NCBI GenBank assembly: GCA_964019155.1
Contig: OZ025240.1
Coordinates: 28,063,249-28,127,248 of the forward strand
DNA length: 64,000 bases
Direction of reading: 5' to 3'
Source of the DNA: Osedax fenrisi
Lineage: Eukaryota; Annelida; Polychaeta; Sabellida; Siboglinidae
Below, in pieces: positions 48,843 through 60,310 of the stretch; the first letter of the stretch is position 1; each line of letters begins with the position of its first letter. The position numbers and the translations under genes were made by a program. Below the pieces are notes generated by a model. The model was given only the letters and a program-made list of their open reading frames with translations. It made no database searches and was not told the DNA's origin.

Positions 48843-49122
48843 GTGTGGCTCAGTTGACTAAGGAGTCAGACATAAACACAGTAGGAAACGTGTTCACGCT
48901 ACTTCCGTATACCGTGTACTGTGTACCATTCAAATAGGTCTTAAAATAATATTTAGAAGTGAACTTATATAATTGTGTATATAAATATAAATGATCGGCT
49001 CTCGTTAAAACTATGAATGTCTTAACACTAGAGCCGCTTCGAGTGGACATTAGAGAAATAAAGTTATAAGTGAAAACTTCAGCTAAGTTCCTGGATGGGA
49101 TGAAATGACTCCACTAAAATAT
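48843..49122 (+). mobile_element. tRNA-derived SINE, copy 3 (full length)
   Basis: Head GTGTGGCTCAGTTGACTAAG, body ATATTTAGAAGTGAACTTAT and GATCGGCTCTCGTTAAAAC, conserved tail GTGAAAACTTCAGCTAAG, TTCCTGGATGGGATGAAATG and ACTCCACTAAA. About 280 bp. The overlapping minus-strand ORF is a shadow. Confidence 0.8.
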
Positions 49123-49867
49123 ATATTAAAAAAATAACAATTTATATATATATATATATCTATCTCTCTCTATATATCTATATCTCTCTCTATATCTATA
49201 CCTTTCTATATCACTATATATCTCGTAGTAATTATTCTAGAGGTATGTTACCTATGTCTATGTTTCTTTATTATAATATAAATTAGTTTACATTTTTATT
49301 TTATTTCATTATAATTTATTTTCTAACTTATATTCTTATCATTTATTTCAATATTAATCCTCCTTTTCTTACTATATTTTCGTAAATTACATTAATAGCT
49401 ATTAGAATCTAGATGAAATGTATTTATTCAATAAAATGCAATAATTTGAGAATTCAATAGTATGTAAATAGTGGAGCTTATTACTTTGTAGAATATATTA
49501 TACGTAGTCTACTCTATAGAGTCTACCTAAAGAGCATAGTGTTGTAATCAAGTTAAATGTTGATAATGGCGGTAATTAATAGGTAGAAATAATACTGATG
49601 TAATCCTAATACTGATGTAATCTCTAAATACATATGCGAGAAAATACATATTTATGAGGAGTTTATTGGAGTGTACAAACAAAACAAATTTCAAAAATAG
49701 ATACATCATAATAACATATTATCAAATATAAAATTTAAATCATACGATAAATTCAAAAGTGTCTATTTTCTACTAATATTTAATAATGTAATTGATAAAT
49801 ATGTTAGTAAGTTAATCGTTAAATTATTAATAATTATATTATATACATATTACCTTGTTCTGTCGGT
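49123..49867. other. AT-rich DNA
   Basis: A TCTCTCTATATAT low-complexity patch at 49155-49230, then plain AT-rich DNA with no gene. Confidence 0.45.
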
Positions 49868-50882
49868 TCAAAGCCGACCCCTGGAGAAGCCCATTATATC
49901 TATTCTCCATCCCGCTCTGTCTCTAGCATATAGTCGGAGATTCGTGATATCGTTAGAGAAATATTTGTGTATATTGTCGAGCCAAGTTAAACGTGGTCTC
50001 CCTCTTCCACGCCGACCTTTCATTCTTCTCAGCATCGTTTGCAATTCCATCACATCTGCTCTAACTACGTGTCCGAAAAATGATAGGGCAGAATTGATAA
50101 TTCGAGATTCGAGATTCTAGATTCGATTGTATTATATCTATTATCTCGGTATTTCTCTTACTATCTAAGTAGGTTTCTATTACTATCTAAGTAGGTACCT
50201 CTTACTATCTAAGTAGGTACCTCCAGCAGCATAGTTCGAAAACATCAGTTTTTCCCCTATCTACCGTTTTGATAGTCCAGGTTTCTGCTCCATATAGGAT
50301 AATATAAATACCAGTGTATGAACAATTATTATTGTGGTCGTTAGTCTGATGCCTCTCTCTTTGAATATATTCAATGAATATATTCGTATATAGGCTATAT
50401 AGCCTATAGCCTATGGGTATATATACCTGCAGACTTCACGTCGCATATTGTTCCATTGCGAGTTTTCTTCGTAGCTCCTTATCGGTGACTCCATCATTTG
50501 TAATTAGAACTCACAGGAAGATATATTTATCAATGATTTCGATATTGTTATCATCTACTATGATATGGTCCAATTGTATAGGACATTTAAATATAATCTG
50601 GCTTCTTCGCTTGCTCTTTTGACTTTTGTAATTAGCTTTGTTCCTGCTATCAATGTTGTGTCGTCTGCAAATCAAAGGTTTGTAACTTTCTTTCCACCTA
50701 TACTAATGCATTTATCCCACTTTTCCATGACATCTCGCATTATTTTTTCTGCATAGATATTGAATAGCAATGGGGATAGGATGCATCCTTGCCGTACTCC
50801 TTTACCAATCGGGATGTTACTTGTTTCACCATATATGGTATACTCTGAGAGTATACTCTGTCCTTACATTATTGATTTGTGT
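49868..50882 (-). pseudogene. LINE reverse transcriptase, 3' half with FADD box
   Basis: Minus strand from 50880: GKGVRQGCILSPLLFNIYAE, IMRDVMEKWDKC, FADDTTLIAGTKLI (catalytic box near 50665), ASEEARLYLNVL, DGVTDKELRRKLA, and finally MELQTMLRRMKGRRGRGRPR and TWLDNIHKYF, the Arg/Gly-rich C-terminus typical of endonuclease/RT LINEs. Same general type as the LINE at 9.4-12.7 kb. Stops and frameshifts are present (for example a stop just before FADD). A short triplicated block (CTATCTAAGTAGGT) at 50160-50222 lies inside. The copy stops where the MITE at 50883 begins. Confidence 0.8.
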
Positions 50883-52035
50883 AGGGGAAAGTAACCGAAT
50901 ACGGACACTCTCGGTATCTCAGAAACCATACATCCTACAAAAAAAATGTTTATTAATAAAATATTCATAATTATATAAATAGTCTAAAAAAGTATTTTTT
51001 ATTTTTTTATTATTAAAAATATTGCTGATATATCCAATAAAGTGATTTTTTTTATTATGTTTTTATGTAATTTATGAAACAAAAATGTCAACTTAAAACC
51101 TTCTAAAGAATATACAAATTTATAGATATAAAACATAACAATATATTATTAAATAATAAAGCATTCTAAAATTATATATATACTTTCTATATTTGTTATA
51201 TAATATTCATTAAGTTAAAAGCATATATCTAGAGGTCATATAAGTTCCTAATACGGACACTATATATGTCTTAATACGGAAACCCCTATAACCAATCAGC
51301 GCGCAGCGTATGAACTATTCTGATATTCATAAAAATCGCGAACGTTATAATATTAATACCACCAAGAAAGATAAATTTACAAATATTATTATTTAATAAT
51401 CAGATAATCAGATTGGTTCGTCGTAATAAACGAGAATGAACCCAGGTAGATATAGAAGTTCATTGAACTTATCGAGATATCTACCTGTCAGCAAAAGGAA
51501 TGGAAAAAAAACAAACAGTAATAAAATTTACAAAGATAAAATAAAATTGGAAATTAAAAGTAAAATATAAATATAAAGTAAAATTTTAAATATTAAAATA
51601 GTTAAAATACAAATAAATATTATATATAAATAATAATAAAAATAATAATAATAGATACAAATAACAATAAAACAAGACGTGTACAAATAAAGAGGGAAAA
51701 ACAACACATAGTTCATAAAACGACCACAACGAACGAATAGTATAAGGCTACCAACTTTCAGTAAGGATGTGCCAAATCCTTAATACCTTGAGATGATCCC
51801 ACCACAATCATACCGGTAAACTTAGTACTCGGCATATAATACACCACCGCACGCTACAATCAATATACAAAAATCTTTTCGATTTAGATACTTAAATTGT
51901 ATTATTAATTAAACAATAATAAAAATAAATAAATTATTAACTAATTAAATTAGAATAAATTGTTCATAAAATTAATTATTTGTATATATGTTATTGTAGT
52001 TTGTCTGATTGATTCATCAGACATCATTATATCAT
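50883..52035. mobile_element. MITE of the AATACGGACAC family, copy broken by a LINE fragment
   Basis: Starts AGGGGAAAGTAACCGAATAC then GGACACTC and follows the reverse complement of 29608-30512 closely to about 51380. It resumes at about 51889 (TTTAGATACTTAAATTGTAT) until about 52035. The far end is replaced by the fold-back at 52036. Confidence 0.75.
51380..51888 (-). mobile_element. LINE 3'-end fragment inserted in the MITE
   Basis: Near 51400-51490 it contains the reverse complement of the LINE 3' sequence seen at 15325 and 55460 (AGAAGTTCATTGAACTTATC). It interrupts the MITE homology on both sides. The ORF inside is low-complexity Tyr/Ile/Phe. Confidence 0.6.
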
Positions 52036-52218
52036 TATCACTCATTATTCAATATTACAGACATATTATATATCATTATAAATAATAACGATGTATCGAT
52101 GTAAATGATATATTATATTTGAATTTAATATTTATATTTAATATATCATTTACATCGATACATCGTTATTATTTATAATGATATATAATATGTCTGTAAT
52201 ATTGAATAATGAGTGATA
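52036..52218. repeat. Perfect inverted repeat: 80-bp arms, 23-bp loop
   Basis: Left arm 52036-52115 begins TATCACTCATTATTCAATAT. Right arm 52139-52218 is its exact reverse complement. The arms contain AACGATGTATCGATGTAAATG, so they are not a simple TA repeat. Confidence 0.92.
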
Positions 52219-53260
52219 TATAAAGGGTTAAATAAATATAACAAATATGTGACATAGTTAATATAGTTATATTTGACCTGTATGTGTATAAACCTGAAAT
52301 TGATCGCACATATTTCCACTCATTATAATTCATTTTTATGAGTAGATATCGATGTCTGGAATGCATGTTTTTGAAAGTGATAACATTTAAAAGGAGTATT
52401 AGTTTATTGTCAAATTATCAAAGACGCATTATTTGTGGTAGGAATATGTTATAGTATAATACATCTTCTGTAGCATTCTAGTATCTATATATATATATTT
52501 AATCATTATTTTAATATGTTATTATTTATTTCCAATTTAGTAAGAATATCAATAACATTATCTGATTTACATAATAATATATGCCAAATTAATACTACCA
52601 AATTAATCTGTAGAAATTTCTATCATTTAGTGCAATATTCCTAATCTATCCACTGAAAATATAATATTGTTAATTTATTAAATTGTGAAATAAGAAGTTT
52701 GATGATTTATTTTGCATTCATTTGCCGCAGTATTTCACAGATATATAAAATACAATATTTCAATATAATAGGACAATATTACTAATTCTAATAGTATAAT
52801 ATGTAAATTATGTAATGTATGTTCACTATTAGTTGTTCCACATTTACCTTAATTTTAAAATATATGACCGCATTTAATATTTAGTTAATTCTGACATTTG
52901 AATTCAATTCAAATGAAGACCTAATATAAATGTCATGAAGTTAACATGAACACCTGGATTTCAGTGAAATTATAATTATAGAATAATCAAAAATATAATA
53001 TAAATATTTAAATAGTGACATATTTTAATATATATTAAGATATTTTAAATTGTTTAGAACAATGATTTAAATTATACATACTAATTAATCAACATTTTAT
53101 TATAACAAATTATATCCTATCGTCATACATTATTATATATTATCAAAGTATTTCGTATTAATCATTACAATGGTAAATTTATATATATATATATATAAAA
53201 TATACATAAATATGTATATTATACTATATTTTAATCGAAAGATCGATATCACACTTATAA
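52219..53260. other. AT-rich DNA
   Basis: No gene or element recognised. The minus-strand ORF at 52169-52366 overlaps the inverted repeat and is not supported. Confidence 0.45.
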
Positions 53261-53294
53261 TCTAATAACCTCCTCTAGTGTCCCAGAAAATCGC

Positions 53295-53429
53295 ATGCTT
53301 TTCTCTGATACAGTCGTATGCGAACATAAAGCAGCGATCAACAGCACTCTGGTAACCGAATTGCTACGAAATATACACATCGGTGACGATATTATCTTTC
53401 AAACTCATCAGCTAATAACAGCTACTTAA
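53295..53429 (+). CDS. Unrecognised 44-codon ORF in a GC-richer patch
   Basis: The patch 53260-53530 is clearly less AT-rich. It contains an ATG frame beginning MLFSDTVVCEHKAAINSTLV and ending at TAA. The residue mix is ordinary, and no family is recognised. It could be a small exon, a noncoding exon or regulatory DNA 5 kb upstream of the receptor. No splice sites are convincing. Confidence 0.2.
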   Translation: MLFSDTVVCEHKAAINSTLVTELLRNIHIGDDIIFQTHQLITAT

Positions 53430-53540
53430 CCTATCCAGATGAGTCTCACGTATCTACCCCCACGTTCTTCGACTCGAACCTCGATTACTATTCGCCATAT
53501 TCGGATATATCGTGATATAGCGTTTAATATTCGGTTAGTG

Positions 53541-55019
53541 TTTCATTAATATAAACACTTATACGTACATGAAAAGCAATACTTTACGTTTAATCAGTAA
53601 TGTAAATGTGATAATAAATATACTATACGATATATGTATGTAAATGATAAAATACCTTTATTTTTAATATTAATTAGATTTATTAATCGTGTAAGAAGTA
53701 GTAATAGTATTAGTAGTTGTATTATATTAAAATTAATTTTGTATTATAATAATTTTGTATATCCCTTAGATAAGAATGCAAGATCAGAAAGAATTTTGGA
53801 ATGTGTACATATATTTTAATTTGTTGCTTATTTATATAATATTTGTTTCTATTATAGTAAATTTGTATATATATATATATATATATATGTATTGCCTCAT
53901 TTAATAATTTGAATATATTAATAATACTTCAATTAGAGATAATTATTATAAGTTTTATTAATTAATAAATATATGAGTTTTAAACATTCTAAATACTAAC
54001 ATACTTTTACTAATTAATTATATTATTATTCTTTTACAAAAAAATATAAATAAATAAATTTCTTAATTTAAAAAATATATTGGATATATTATTAATTAAC
54101 TTTATTATTTATATTTATTATTTAGAAAACAAAACTGTAAACAGTTACACAAAGATTTTCAGAAGGAAAATGTGTCTCTCTAATGATTTTTTGAAATTAA
54201 TGACCAATTTCTCCACCTATACTATCATAATATTTTTTTAATTCTATTTTAGTTTATATTTGTTTACATGTCAATTTGAAAAATATATGACTTTATAAAT
54301 AAAAAATTACGTACATTTTTGAATACAATACATACTTAATTTATATTGTTTGTTTTAAGAATATAACATTATTTTATAATTAGAACTATTTTTCTTAAAA
54401 TATATATCCATATTTGTGAAATATTATAAATCACTAGGTCCATTTTCAATATAAAATTATAAATATTTTATAACATGCAATAATTAGAAATTTGAAAATA
54501 TTAATATTAAATTTAATTTACAATAATATTATATTTAACACGGATCCATATGCGTAAATGAGAAGGTAAATATTTTATAAATATTACATATTCATTATAT
54601 ATTATTTTAAGTTATGCATGTATGTTATAGTGATATTATAACGTTAAATCAGTTAATAAATTGTATTTATTAAATAAATATTATATTATTATTATATTAG
54701 GATAATTATTTAATAATTATGTATAATAATTATACATAATTATTAAATAATGATACTAATAGACTATTAAATAGGTAGTAAATACAATTTTTAAGGTATT
54801 TACTAATTATTATAATTATTATATTATAATATTATATAATCATATAATATATTACGTTTTATATTTATAGTATATAATATGTACTAGTATATAATATTAT
54901 ATAGTATATGGATTACAATGAGTCAGCGCCATATTTATATTATACATGTTATATATATTAAATATCTGTTAGCTATACTGTATCATTGATAAAGTGTATC
55001 GAATATGGCCCCGTTTGTT
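53541..55019. other. AT-rich DNA with small palindromes
   Basis: No gene seen. A 23-bp-arm palindrome (ATTATTTAATAATTATGTATAAT and its complement) lies near 54707-54753. A (TA)n tract lies near 53866-53888. Confidence 0.45.
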
Positions 55020-55560
55020 TTGATTACGATTTATGAGGTCAAATTAAAAATACTCGTTTTGGCAGTTGATATACTGGTAATATAACTAATGACTTCGTTA
55101 TTCCCAATATATCACGTTATTATAACAAATTCTGTATTATTTATAAAGGTCCTTTGATATGGAATTCACTATCTATTAATATAAAACTACTAACCCTTTG
55201 AAAACAAAATTATTGGTAACTATTAAAGTTATTACTATGTTAACTATTAATTAATTAATTTATTTTATATATATTTATTTTTAACAAATGATGAAAATTC
55301 AGTTATTGGAATATTTTATTATTTTTACAATATATATTATTTTTACAATATTTATATCTTTATAACATTTTACTTATCATTTGATATTTCTAATTTTATT
55401 TTACTCTATTTTACTTTAATATGTTTGTTTTTTTCTATTCCTTTTACTGACATGTAGACAACTCGATAAGTTCAATGAACTTCTAATATCTTCTAATATC
55501 TACCAGGGTTCACTCTAATTTATTATGAGGAACCAATCTGATTATTATTATTAATACTAA
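55020..55560 (+). pseudogene. LINE C-terminus and 3' end
   Basis: The plus strand reads NTRFGS and then IPNISRYYNKFCIIYKGPLI followed by WNSLSINIK, the (Y)RGP.LWNSLP block of non-LTR RTs. About 250 bp later comes the 3' sequence CTCGATAAGTTCAATGAAC shared with 15325 and 51400, ending in an ATTATT tail. This ties the 3' family to a coding end. Confidence 0.55.
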
Positions 55561-55996
55561 TAATATTAGTCTAGTATAATACTATTATACATTATAAACT
55601 GATACAAATAATAAAATGTAGTATATATTAAAATTATTATAAATATATATATAAAGTAGTCTTTATTTTTAATAAAATAGAAATACATGTATTACATTAC
55701 ATACATATTTTAAATTTAACCTCGGCATTCTTAATCAAAACAAATGAGGACCATAATCGATATTCTAGATATTACATTCAAAATAGTAAATATAACATTT
55801 TGTTTAAATAGTAAGCACTTTATTGAAGTGTGGTGGGCTTCACGTGCAAATCAATAAATTGTATAAAGCTCACGACTAATTAGCGATTTCCAGCTATCAG
55901 GAAAAATATATCTTAGCTGTTATTTTTTTATACATGTTATATAATAGAGTTCATTATATTTTATGAATGCATGAAATCCTATAGGAATTGTGTACG

Positions 55997-56031
<35 letters not shown>
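55561..56031. other. AT-rich DNA
   Basis: No gene. A (TA)n tract at 56001-56031 touches the possible LTR. Confidence 0.45.
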
Positions 56032-56035
<4 letters not shown>

Positions 56036-56445
56036 ATGTAGTGCATATTAGTATATATGTGTGTGCGTTTGAATTATCTTTAGTCCACGCGTGGTAATGA
56101 ATAAGCGGTATAATTGTGGGTATGAATCGTATATAGGCAAATATTATATATCGGGTGGTGCGGAGAATGCGGCGAGTCATTATAGGTTATATAATATCGA
56201 TTAGTTGGTGGTGACTTACGGTGCCCATAAAGGATCGAATATAATTAAGGATACAATAAACCTAATGTTATAGATGCGCCCCTAAAATATCGTGGGCGCG
56301 TCGAGCCTAAACTAAGCGGGGCTTTTACCGTCGTGGTGCGTACACGACGAATATATTGATAATTTAATAAAGGAATTAAACTTTGTCTCGTTTAATGTAA
56401 GTTAGTGTTTAGTTTAGAGTAGTGTATACACAAGAAGACACAACA
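56032..56445 (+). repeat. Possible 5' LTR of a retrotransposon
   Basis: A GC-richer 414-bp block starting TGTTATGTAG and ending ACACAACA, so it has TGTT...AACA ends. AATAAA is at 56366-56371. It is followed by TTTGGCGGCTGTGGACAGGA, which resembles the primer-binding site after LTRs of the BEL or gypsy type. A second LTR is not present in the window, so the boundaries are inferred. Confidence 0.4.
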
Positions 56446-56706
56446 TTTGGCGGCTGTGGACAGGATTGAATGTAATAGAATAAAAGAGTCTCGGAGGATC
56501 GAATTACGAGTTTATCGGCGCTTAGTTATATAACGTATATAATAACTCGGCGAATACTGTCAATCCTATTTATTATATTTCATATCATTTATTATATCTT
56601 ATTATATATTGCTAGTCTATTATAATAATAAAATACATACGGTTTATTAAAGCCAGAATAGTATATCAAATTAATTATCATATACCTATAATTATATAAT
56701 AATATT

Positions 56707-56743
<37 letters not shown>

Positions 56744-57125
56744 GAATTATATGTAGTTTAAGTAGAAGCTATAGTGTACGCCGTACATTTACCATATTGA
56801 TAGAAGCACAGTATCCACGAATTAGTATATGTATTTCGTATATCGCATATGCTAGATTTGAGTTGTATAAAAATAAATCTTTTATAAAACAATTAATGAG
56901 TGAAGTTTTAAGAATTTAAATAAATTCGAAAATAAATTATTTAGAAATCGAATTTCATAAAATAAGAAAAATAAATACTTCGAAAACAAATTCTTTAGAA
57001 ATCAAATTCACATGTAATTAATTCGAAAAAAAAATATTTATTTTTATAATCATTATACAATATATTCGGAAATCGAATCTAAATAGTTGATATTTCATTA
57101 GTTATTTTAAGATATCACATAAGAT

Positions 57126-57332
57126 ATGGGAATGAGTGATCAGCTAAAGCAAATGAGGGAGGAACTACAGTGTTCCATCAACCGATTCCATACCGGTACA
57201 GCTTCGATGTCACGTGGCAGTACATCAGTACTCGAAGGGAACTTCTTACCTTCATTTTCTCAAAGAATAAGAGCAAAAGTGGATTCACTTATATTTCTAA
57301 GAGGAAAGAATCTAAAAGAGAAAATTTTCTGA
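57126..57332 (+). pseudogene. Possible gag start downstream of the LTR
   Basis: A 68-codon frame begins MGMSDQLKQMREELQCSINR. It is charged and helix-forming, contains no known motif, and ends in a stop. Its position about 680 bp after the putative LTR and its raised G+C suggest a degraded gag, but this is inference. Confidence 0.3.
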
Positions 57333-57379
57333 GGTGCGAACGCAAACCTCAAAGAGTTAATCGAAACCGAATACAAATC

Positions 57380-57650
57380 CGATACCGTGACCCCCTCTAA
57401 TTTTCCCACAACATCCGATATCACGCACGATGCCGTGACGCTATTGCCTTGTCCCACGACACCTATGACCTCCTCTCCTTTCCCACAACATCCGGTACCC
57501 CCTTGACGATCACCATTTCGACATCGATGTCACCCACGACACCCGTGACGACTTCCCCGTTAACGAACACACCCCTGACCCCTTCGATGTCACCCATGAC
57601 CCCCGTAATATCATCTCCATCACCCCTACATCCGTGATGCCATCACCTTA
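57380..57650 (+). pseudogene. Pro/Thr/Ser-rich repeated stretch
   Basis: The DNA is a set of diverged ACCCCCGTGACGACTTCCCC-like units. One frame (57449-57637) reads TTPVTTSPLTNTPLTPSMSP and similar. Low-complexity Pro/Thr linkers occur in some gag proteins. The frame is disconnected from the ORF before it. Confidence 0.35.
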
Positions 57651-58047
57651 ATACACACTTGTGAATTGTCACCCCCATGGCCACCTCCAACACGCTACCA
57701 AAGACAATGACTGGCAAACCTGTATCTAGCCTCTGCAAACTTAAAACTCTCATTAGATTTTTAGTTTTTATTGACAAATATTGTCATTGATATCTGCGCG
57801 CTAAAAACAAGTACATCGTTATATAGTGACGCCCGCAGTATTATATATTATCTGAATATGATTGACCATTGAAGTTAACGTATGTCTATTTATAGACTAT
57901 ATACATACAACGGCTTATCAGTATATAACACATATACATATTATTTAATATGTATATATTATGAATTGCACACACATACATATACATACACACAATCACA
58001 TACATACACATAATTACATTTGTATACACATCATTATACACACCATC

Positions 58048-58088
<41 letters not shown>

Positions 58089-58780
58089 TAATACATATAT
58101 ATTATGATTTATAAACATGCAAACATATACACATTCATATAAACCAGGGTTGTTGGTTTTTTTTTTAAACCGGTTTATTTGGTTTTTTTTACGGTTTATT
58201 TGGATTTTTGGTTTATTTTGTTTTTTATGGTTTTTGTGTGAAGAATATTGGTTTTTTATTTATTAAATAATTTTTATAAATAAAATGTTATATTGAATGT
58301 TATTTGTAATAAATACTTCTATAGATATATGATTGTTATTAGATATTTCGTGTATATTATATTAAAAAGTATTATAGTATAATTTATACAAGGATTCTGT
58401 AAATTCTATCCAAATTATATTTTCGGCCAGGCTTGTTTATTAAATGATTAAATTTATATAATACACATAATCTATACAATTATTAATAATATTGATAGCA
58501 GAGTTGTTTGATTTAAATCATTTGATTAAATCAATGATTTTTTTGATTTTTTTTGATTATAAATCAACTTTTTTATAATTTGATAAAATGTAATTAATAG
58601 TTTGGATTACTATTATTAATAGTATTACCAATGTTATATTTATTTATAATGCTTAATTAATTTGTTTTGTAAATATTAAACTAGACATTTCTAGAAATTA
58701 TTATTTAAAATAAATATAATATATTATATATATATATTTAAAATTATATTATATAAAAAACCTATTATATAAGCCTATGG
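57651..58780. other. AT-rich DNA with low-complexity T/G runs
   Basis: CA-rich text at 57970-58010 and a (TA)n tract at 58051-58083. Two patches at 58146 (CAGGGTTGTTGG...AAACCGGTTTATTTGG) and 58500 (CAGAGTTGTTTGATTTAAATC) start alike and may be hAT-like ends, but I see no partner ends. Confidence 0.4.
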
Positions 58781-60240
58781 CTGCGGTTTTGTAAGCAAAA
58801 GGGGAATTGTCACGTGACAAGGGACTTCGTACTGAGGTTTTGTAGCACTATATAAGTAGCATCTGATTGGTTAATGTGGTAAACAAATAGCAATGATCCT
58901 TGCAAACATATTAAATTGACATTTTACAATTATTTTTATTAAATACTTTTATTATTATTTAATCTGCGTATATTCGATACATACAAGATGGATACAAGGT
59001 AATTATGTTTATTATATATTTATTGTTTTAATTATTTACTATAAATCTTATTATACATATTATATATATATCTTTAAAATTGATATATAAATGAAACAAA
59101 TAACTAATTTATTTTATTTTTAAATTAATCATTAATAAGTTTTTATTAATAACGAATTTCAGACATTCACTTATTATAAATATACAAAATTCATACTTAT
59201 ATTAATAATAGGCTACTATAAAATATAATTATTAAATTAATACTATAAAATATATCTTTAAAATTGATAATTAAATGAAACAAATAAATATTTTATAATT
59301 TTAAGATGAATTATTAATAAACTTTTAATAATAACGAATAACATACATTTACTAATTACATATATACGAAAACTCATACCTATATTAATAATATGTTAAT
59401 GTAAAATATAATTATTATAATACTAATATAAAATATATCTTTAAAATTGATATTAAAATGAAACAAATAACTATTTTTTTAATTATAAATTTAATCATTA
59501 ATAAGTTTTTAAAAATAACGAATTCTAGACATTCACTAATTACATATATACGAAAACTCATACTTACATTAATAATAGGCTACTATAACATATAATTATT
59601 AAAATAATACTATAAAATTGATATATAAATGAAATAAATGAATATTATTATATATACAATATAATATAATATTGTTACAATACATATTATTTTAATTGTA
59701 TTACAAACTGATCAGTACTATACTATACTGAGTACTATACAGTATATATTATTATAAACATGTGATAATAATTCTAATTGTATTTTTAATATAAGCAATG
59801 GTAATCATATTTATTATACATATTTTGATTGCATTATAATTGTATCTACTAGATATTTTTTTTAGAAAAAACTGATATATTAAATAAAAACAGCAATTTT
59901 ATCAAATATTTCTATTTATATTAAATACATAAATGCATCGGTAAATAACACATAATACATTACTAAATATTAATATTTTAATTTCTTGGTTAATTATTAT
60001 CTATGTTATATTATATTTATCAAATTAATTACAGAATGAAGAAAGGCTCGCAATGCGAGGGGAGGAATCGTTTCTTGCCTTACCAAGGCTCGTAAAACCA
60101 TTGCAAGGATCAAATGTGTCAGAAGAAGAAAACAATTTCAATAGTAGGCATCACAAGTGCGAGAATGGCAAGTCAGCGTCATTTGGATTTCTCAAGACAA
60201 GATATCTGATATTATTAAAATGATAAGATACAGAGTTCCA
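58780..60240 (+). other. Candidate short two-exon transcription unit, unrecognised
   Basis: A GC-richer promoter-like block (58780-58920) contains TCACGTGACAAGG, a TATATAAG at 58851 and GATTGG nearby. ATG at 58988 opens MDT and meets a donor (AAG|GTAATT) at 58999. After the 183-bp tandem repeat, an acceptor ATTACAG precedes a GC-richer block from 60035 to 60222. The spliced frame (ATGAAGAAAGGCTCGCAATG) stops after about 20 codons, while another frame of the block is open for 63 codons. I cannot assign a protein. It may equally be a degenerate transposon. Confidence 0.2.
59071..59640. repeat. Tandem repeat of about 183 bp, three units plus a partial one
   Basis: TCTTTAAAATTGATATATAA or close variants at 59071, 59255 and 59438, with a partial at about 59611. 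Units share AACGAAT...GACATTCACTAATTA and AAAACTCATACTTAC landmarks. They are diverged, like an old satellite. Confidence 0.82.
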
Positions 60241-60241
60241 T

Positions 60242-60275
60242 AATCTACACTTGCATTGTTGTTTGATTTATATTA

Positions 60276-60310
<35 letters not shown>

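Noticed and set aside
51528..51716. 62-codon Tyr/Phe-rich minus-strand ORF
   Set aside because: Low complexity and inside a LINE 3' untranslated fragment.
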